Made by a program: the position numbers and the translations under genes. The notes under the pieces were generated by a model, which worked only from the letters and a program-made list of their open reading frames with translations, was not told the origin of the DNA and ran no database searches. This document shows positions 60,401 to 64,000 of a DNA stretch of 64,000 nt, in pieces (the stretch's first letter is position 1; each line of letters opens with the position of its first letter). This DNA is from Nautilus pompilius (Eukaryota; Mollusca; Cephalopoda; Nautilida; Nautilidae). The stretch covers positions 1 to 64,000 of the forward strand of contig JACATO010001680.1 in NCBI GenBank assembly GCA_018389105.1, read 5' to 3'.

Positions 60401-63400
60401 GGGGTCTGACAGGAAGTAGTAGTAGTAGATGAACATTTTTATTTATTAGTTATAATTTTTGGTGAGCACCAAAGTTACTTAAGATTGCATTAGTCCCCAC
60501 CCACTAGCTATAAAACTTGTTATCCCAGGTTATAGTCAGTCATGTCAACAGTTTTAGGGAAAATTCTGTTTTTTTTATAAGTTTTAGTATTTCAAAAAAA
60601 AAAACTATCCAGGTGAAGGAATTCTGAATCAAGAAATGATTAGTTGCATACAAGGGGTGGGGTGAACTATACTTGGAAGTCCCCACCCCTTGCCCCCAGT
60701 ATATGCTTAATGGCATGACCACATTACTTTTGTCTTTCTTTTTTTTTATTTTGCTTTTAATTGTTTCGCAATTACTTTAATATCTAGACCATAAGGAATT
60801 ATTTTTCTTTTGTGTTTTCCAGGGCAAGAGAGATTCACATCTATGACACGAGTTTACTACAAAGATGCATTTGGTTGCGTAGTGGTGAGCGACATCACTC
60901 AGAAGCAGACTTTTTTGAATGCAGCGCTGTGGAAGAAGGATCTCGACTCGAAGTGCACACTGGCCGACAACTCCCCAGTCCCCTGTATCTTGCTGGTTAA
61001 CAAGGTAAGCAGGTACACATCTGTTGACGGTGCCAGGAGCTGATGTGAGATTAATATGATGTTTGTTTTGGAAATTAATCAGCATATTTCACATGGTATG
61101 GAAACATAAAATGTACAATTTGTACAAACTTCCTTAAACAGAGTAAAGACAGGTGTGGTTTACTTCTTTCATTTGCCAGTGTTAATTTGTTAACCTTTTG
61201 TTTTAAAAAAAAAAATTAGTTAAATACTTGTTTCCTTAAAGCAGCACTGTATGGGGTCTGAAATAGATTTGACAATTTAGGAACTATTCCTAGAAATTGA
61301 TGTACTGTTTAGCTTTAGTAGATTTTTGTGAAAACTTGACCCCAACCTCCAGAAGAGGGGGAGAGAACTCTGCTTGCATTTAGATCTTTGGGGATTTTGT
61401 GGGATTATATTTTTAATAATCAGCAGAGAGAAGTTTGTCACATTTCATAGACTCCACCTTAACTAAAACATGACGTGTGCATGCACTCCTAAAATGACAT
61501 TTTTGTTAGCTAAACACATTTTAACCCTATTACCTATTGATTCTAACTACTGTATGTGTAAGAGGTCAACAACTAAAATTTCATGTAAATTTTTTGTACA
61601 ATTATTGTTAAAAATGGCTGTATTTAAAATACTCAAGACATTTGTGGGAACATTATTCTAGAAATCTGCTCTCTCATTTTTATTGCGGGGTCATTAGTTG
61701 AAAATAACTTCATTTTTAAAAAAAATTGTTTGTTTTTTATGACCTGTTGATGAAACAATCTGTAACCCTGTATATAGCATAAGCTTTTACTTTACTTATA
61801 CCAGAGTGATACAGACTTGTTGTTACAAAAGATTATATTAATGAGGACGGTCACAGCACCTATGGCTCAGTCTTTGCTGAGTAATACAGATTTGAATGGT
61901 AGTGGGGTGCAAATGCAGCTCAGGTGGTATACAGAGAGTTAAAACTCCCATGTGTTTTAGTCATTTTCATTTGTCTACCTATCTATCCAGGTATATTAAA
62001 TTATACTCTGCCCAGAAAGATTGCCTGGAACTCTTAGGAATTATCGCCTTTCCTACATTTTCAGTAACATGTTTGTTTTGTTTTAGTGTGACCTTGGACA
62101 TCACCAGGTGACCGAACTTGAAATTGACAATTTCTGTAAGAAGCATGGCTTTCTTGGCTGGTCGAATACATCTGTGAAAGATAATATGATGATCAAAGAA
62201 TCGATGCTGTAAGTGAGCAAGTTGTCAGACATTTGGTCATTAAACGCCCAATGGCTTCTACACAGCTTTAACATGTATTGCTACTATTTATCATTTGGTT
62301 TCAGTGCTAAAGTTATTAATCACAAATCATCAAATGTACATAAAAATAATTTAGTAAATATTCAGAAATTTCTGAGAGAGTTGAAAAGTGGTAATGTCAC
62401 ACAACGTGCGCAAGGATATTTGTGGTGTTCTCAAACAAATAAGTGAAAAGTAACAAAATTCTGTTGACACTGTGAGTTATTACAATAGAAAGTTTTAATT
62501 TGTTTATTAACAGGCTTCTTTGTCCCTTTGGGTTCATGTTCTGTATCTTGAGCTGATCCTAACATTTATAAAGTGAATAAATATACAACTGTCAACAAAA
62601 GTTAGAATTGCATCTAATGCTATTCCACAAAAAGACTAGCTTGTATTTTCAACAATGACATTACTAGTTACCATATTAATTAATTTGGATCTGCTTCTAA
62701 CAGTGACAAAAAAGAAGATAGTTAATTTTAACTAGAATGTAGCTAAATTTTATTTTTGTATAGGTTTTGCTTGCTTTTTAGACTCCTGTCCTAACTTCAA
62801 ACAGCATTGAGCTAGAATAAAAGAGGAAGGAGTGCTTTGGTGACAAGCTACCTGGTTATATTTCTGGGCTTCCTGACCAGTGGTTAAGATGCACACCAGT
62901 GTACAAATATTTGGAAAATTGCTGCTAGAAATCTTAATTTTTTAGATGTGCAAGGAAACCATTTTGGCAGCTGATGAAAAAGTGAACCATACTAGGGAGG
63001 CACTCCAAACTAAACCAACCCAACCCCTTAACAGTATTCTAACTCAGACCCTCAATGAGTCATACATACCCTTCCCTTTAATAGGTTGAACAGTGATAAC
63101 CAAGAATCAGTCAGTAGTGACAAGAGGTTTCCCTTTTTGTTCAAGATGAAGCTGTCATTAAACAGTTTGAACCAGGTATCCTAGGCTGGTTTGTGACCTC
63201 TGGCCTTTAGTGAAGTGCATAAGGTCGGTAAGGCTATAAAGATTGCTGTACTCACCTGAGCATTGAGTCACATGGAATAACTAAAGTTGGTCTTGCTTTG
63301 GATAGATTTTTCCCATGTTATTAACAAATTAAAAACTAGAGGCCAAATTATGTGGCAGAACAAATATAATGTGAAAATAAATCTTTAAATATTGTCTTGA

Positions 63401-64000
63401 ACTTGCTGAGACTCATTATCAGCAACTGCTGCAGGATACCATTATAGCTATGCTATTTCAGCCAGATTTCATTTGAACATTCCTAGAATGTTCTTTTTCT
63501 GATATTTGAGTTATACTGATACTTAAGCCAATTTATTGTTATTGGCCCCTAGTTTTTCTGTTCGAATGCTTGGCTCAAAACCCTTAATTACATTGTACTT
63601 CTCTCTCTTCAAATTCCTAACATCCATTTTTTTTTAAGCCTTAAAATTCTACTGAAGTCTCAAATATTTAAATATCTTTCCTTGAATTTGACTCCATGCT
63701 AGTTGTAGTCAGTATTTTCCAAAAATATGTATGTATTAAATATACATAAAAAAAAACACTGACTGGTGAACATTTCATATGAAATTATTTGAATTTGAAT
63801 TTGCTATTACTAGTTTTAGGTTGAACATTTGACCTTGACATGAATCCACATTTTAACCAGAAGTGGCTTTGTATGGTTCTTTAAAATGTCTGATTATTTT
63901 AGTGTTAATAATAACTGCAATGCAGTAGTCTTAAAGTTGAGCATTACTTGTATCTTCAAGTCTCCTCTTTCATTTTCCAGCTATTTACTTGAAGAAATTA
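54370..64000 (+). CDS. Rab29 (Rab7L1)-like small GTPase, Rab32/38/29 subfamily; partial at 3' end
   Basis: The coding sequence joins 54370-54487, 56862-56933, 60823-61004, 62087-62208 and 63981-64000+, all with GT-AG introns and consistent phase, giving residues 1-171 before the window ends. Rab32-family GTPases recruit effectors to lysosome-related organelles, the trans-Golgi and endolysosomes; vertebrate Rab29 also recruits LRRK2. All nucleotide-binding motifs are present: P-loop GDPNVGKT (12-19), switch I Thr37, WDIAGQE (60-66) with catalytic Gln65, NKCD (123-126) split by intron 3, and TSVKDN (152-157). FTSMTRVYYKDA and TSVK resemble Rab29 (Rab32 has FGNMTRVYYKEA and TSAK). The start is the first in-frame ATG after an upstream stop. 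The C-terminal tail and prenylated cysteines lie outside the window. No frameshift or premature stop is seen. Orthology to Rab29 rather than Rab32/38 is inferred from motifs. Confidence 0.9.
54521..54565. repeat. (TG)n microsatellite
   Basis: About 45 bp of TG repeat with two short interruptions begin 34 bp downstream of the exon 1 donor site. TG repeats close to a 5' splice site can bind splicing regulators; that role is speculative here. Confidence 0.95.
55440..55640 (-). pseudogene. Tc1-like transposase fragment A in intron 1
   Basis: The minus strand reads VIFQQDNAWPRVAHKAF around 55,490-55,545. This closely matches the Tc1 second-aspartate motif (family form IFQQDNARPHVAR), with the Asp retained. 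The flanks degrade quickly into stops. It is antisense to the Rab gene and not functional. Confidence 0.65.
55840..56090 (-). pseudogene. Tc1/mariner transposase fragment B in intron 1
   Basis: A minus-strand frame shows NLNSTQYINQ (about 55,945-55,975; family pattern G-x-LNS-x-x-Y-I) and MKIGAPAHTSHAT (about 55,870-55,910; family form QQDGAPAHTSH, with Asp replaced by Ile here). Its second-Asp motif type differs from fragment A (GAPAHTS against NAWPRVA), so the two derive from different element families. Stops flank it on both sides. Confidence 0.6.
56862..56933 (+). CDS. Rab29-like exon 2 (switch I to WDIAG)
   Basis: This 72-nt exon encodes VDFGLKLVRWSETETIKLQ followed by LWDIAG, residues 40-64. 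The acceptor is TTATTTTAG/TTGAC and the donor GCAG/GTGAGA. The VDF(A/G)LK(V/L) segment is characteristic of the Rab32/38/29 group, and DIAG in place of the usual Rab DTAG is a hallmark of that subfamily. Confidence 0.92.
56934..60822 (+). other. Intron 2 of the Rab29-like gene
   Basis: The intron is 3,889 bp and phase 1, with donor GTGAGA and acceptor TGTTTTCCAG. It is AT-rich and CpG-poor: about 7 CpG by my count in 57,001-58,000. A more CpG-containing patch at about 60,110-60,430 ends in GTAGTAGTAGTAGATG and may be an old retroposon with a (TAG)n tail. No other gene is seen inside. Confidence 0.9.
60823..61004 (+). CDS. Rab29-like exon 3 (switch II to NK)
   Basis: This 182-nt exon encodes residues 64-124: GQERFTSMTRVYYKDAFG, then the SDITQKQTF and WKKDLDSKCTL segments, ending PVPCILLVNK. 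The donor AAG/GTAAGC follows a complete codon, so intron 3 is phase 0. VVVSDIT replaces the commoner VVFD(I/V)T. The RFTSMTR switch II sequence is the strongest pointer to Rab29 over Rab32. Confidence 0.93.
61005..62086 (+). other. Intron 3 of the Rab29-like gene
   Basis: The intron is 1,082 bp and phase 0, with donor GTAAGC and acceptor TTGTTTTAG. It is AT-rich with very few CpG and nothing else recognisable. Confidence 0.9.
62087..62208 (+). CDS. Rab29-like exon 4 (G4-G5 region)
   Basis: This 122-nt exon encodes residues 125-164 and two bases of codon 165: CDLGHHQVTELEIDNFCKKH, then GFLGWSNTSVKDNMMIKESM. It completes the NKxD guanine-specificity motif and carries the G5 TSVK motif. The GF(T/L)GW segment before G5 is a shared feature of the Rab32 group. 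The donor is GCT/GTAAGT. Confidence 0.93.
62209..63980 (+). other. Intron 4 of the Rab29-like gene
   Basis: The intron is 1,772 bp and phase 2, with donor GTAAGT and acceptor CATTTTCCAG. It is AT-rich and CpG-poor. No repeats of note or nested genes are recognised. Confidence 0.85.
63981..64000 (+). CDS. Rab29-like exon 5, first 20 nt only
   Basis: After CATTTTCCAG the frame continues from exon 4 as LYLLEEI (residues 165-171), matching the final alpha helix of Rab29-type proteins (family pattern AMRVLIEKM). The exon is cut by the window edge; the hypervariable tail and prenylation motif are missing. Confidence 0.8.

Noticed and set aside
60110..60430. Retroposon with (TAG)n tail in intron 2
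   Set aside because: Composition and tail are suggestive, but no RNA polymerase III boxes or target-site duplication were found, so it is mentioned only within the intron entry.

Overview
This is an animal nuclear genome window, most likely from a spiralian invertebrate and possibly a mollusc. The reasons are: one multi-exon Rab GTPase gene with kilobase-scale GT-AG introns; relics of Tigger/pogo, Tc1/mariner and hAT DNA transposons; a non-LTR retrotransposon with an RNase H domain; tRNA-derived SINEs; degenerate TTAGGG-like tracts; many long microsatellites; and a mosaic CpG landscape of the kind seen in invertebrates. The mollusc assignment is inference, and I cannot name a species. There is no operon structure, rRNA gene, CRISPR array or convincing functional tRNA gene.

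Layout. Positions 1-54,150 are essentially intergenic. They are CpG-rich and packed with simple repeats: (CT)n, (GA)n, (AAT)n, (AC)n and (ACT)n. They also hold several non-trivial tandem arrays: three 66-bp copies at 1.1-1.3 kb; (CT)n-associated minisatellites carrying the cAMP-response-element palindrome TGACGTCA at 4.3, 19.0-19.5 and 40.1 kb, with a variant at 44.6 kb; an eight-copy CACGTG array at 32.3-32.6 kb; and a 511-bp tandem duplication at 25.5-26.5 kb. A 66-bp perfect inverted repeat lies at 38.2 kb. Transposon debris includes a Tigger-like transposase at 0-0.84 kb, a probable mariner fragment at 2.4-2.8 kb, tRNA-derived SINEs at 37.0-37.3 and 42.8-43.1 kb, an RNase H-bearing LINE 3' end at 49.1-50.7 kb, a Tc1-like transposase at 51.6-52.2 kb, and the C-terminal part of a ZBED5/SCAND3-like hAT transposase at 52.8-53.8 kb with a recognisable terminal inverted repeat.

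Positions 54,150-64,000 hold the only gene I can support. A CpG-rich promoter is followed by exons 1-4 and the start of exon 5 of a Rab32/38/29-subfamily small GTPase, closest in its motifs to Rab29 (Rab7L1). It is on the + strand and runs off the right edge. The gene body is strikingly CpG-poor compared with the left 50 kb, as expected if it is methylated in the germ line. Intron 1 carries remnants of two different Tc1/mariner transposases on the opposite strand.

All other long ORFs in the window are low-complexity translations of microsatellites or unremarkable open frames, and I did not annotate them as genes.
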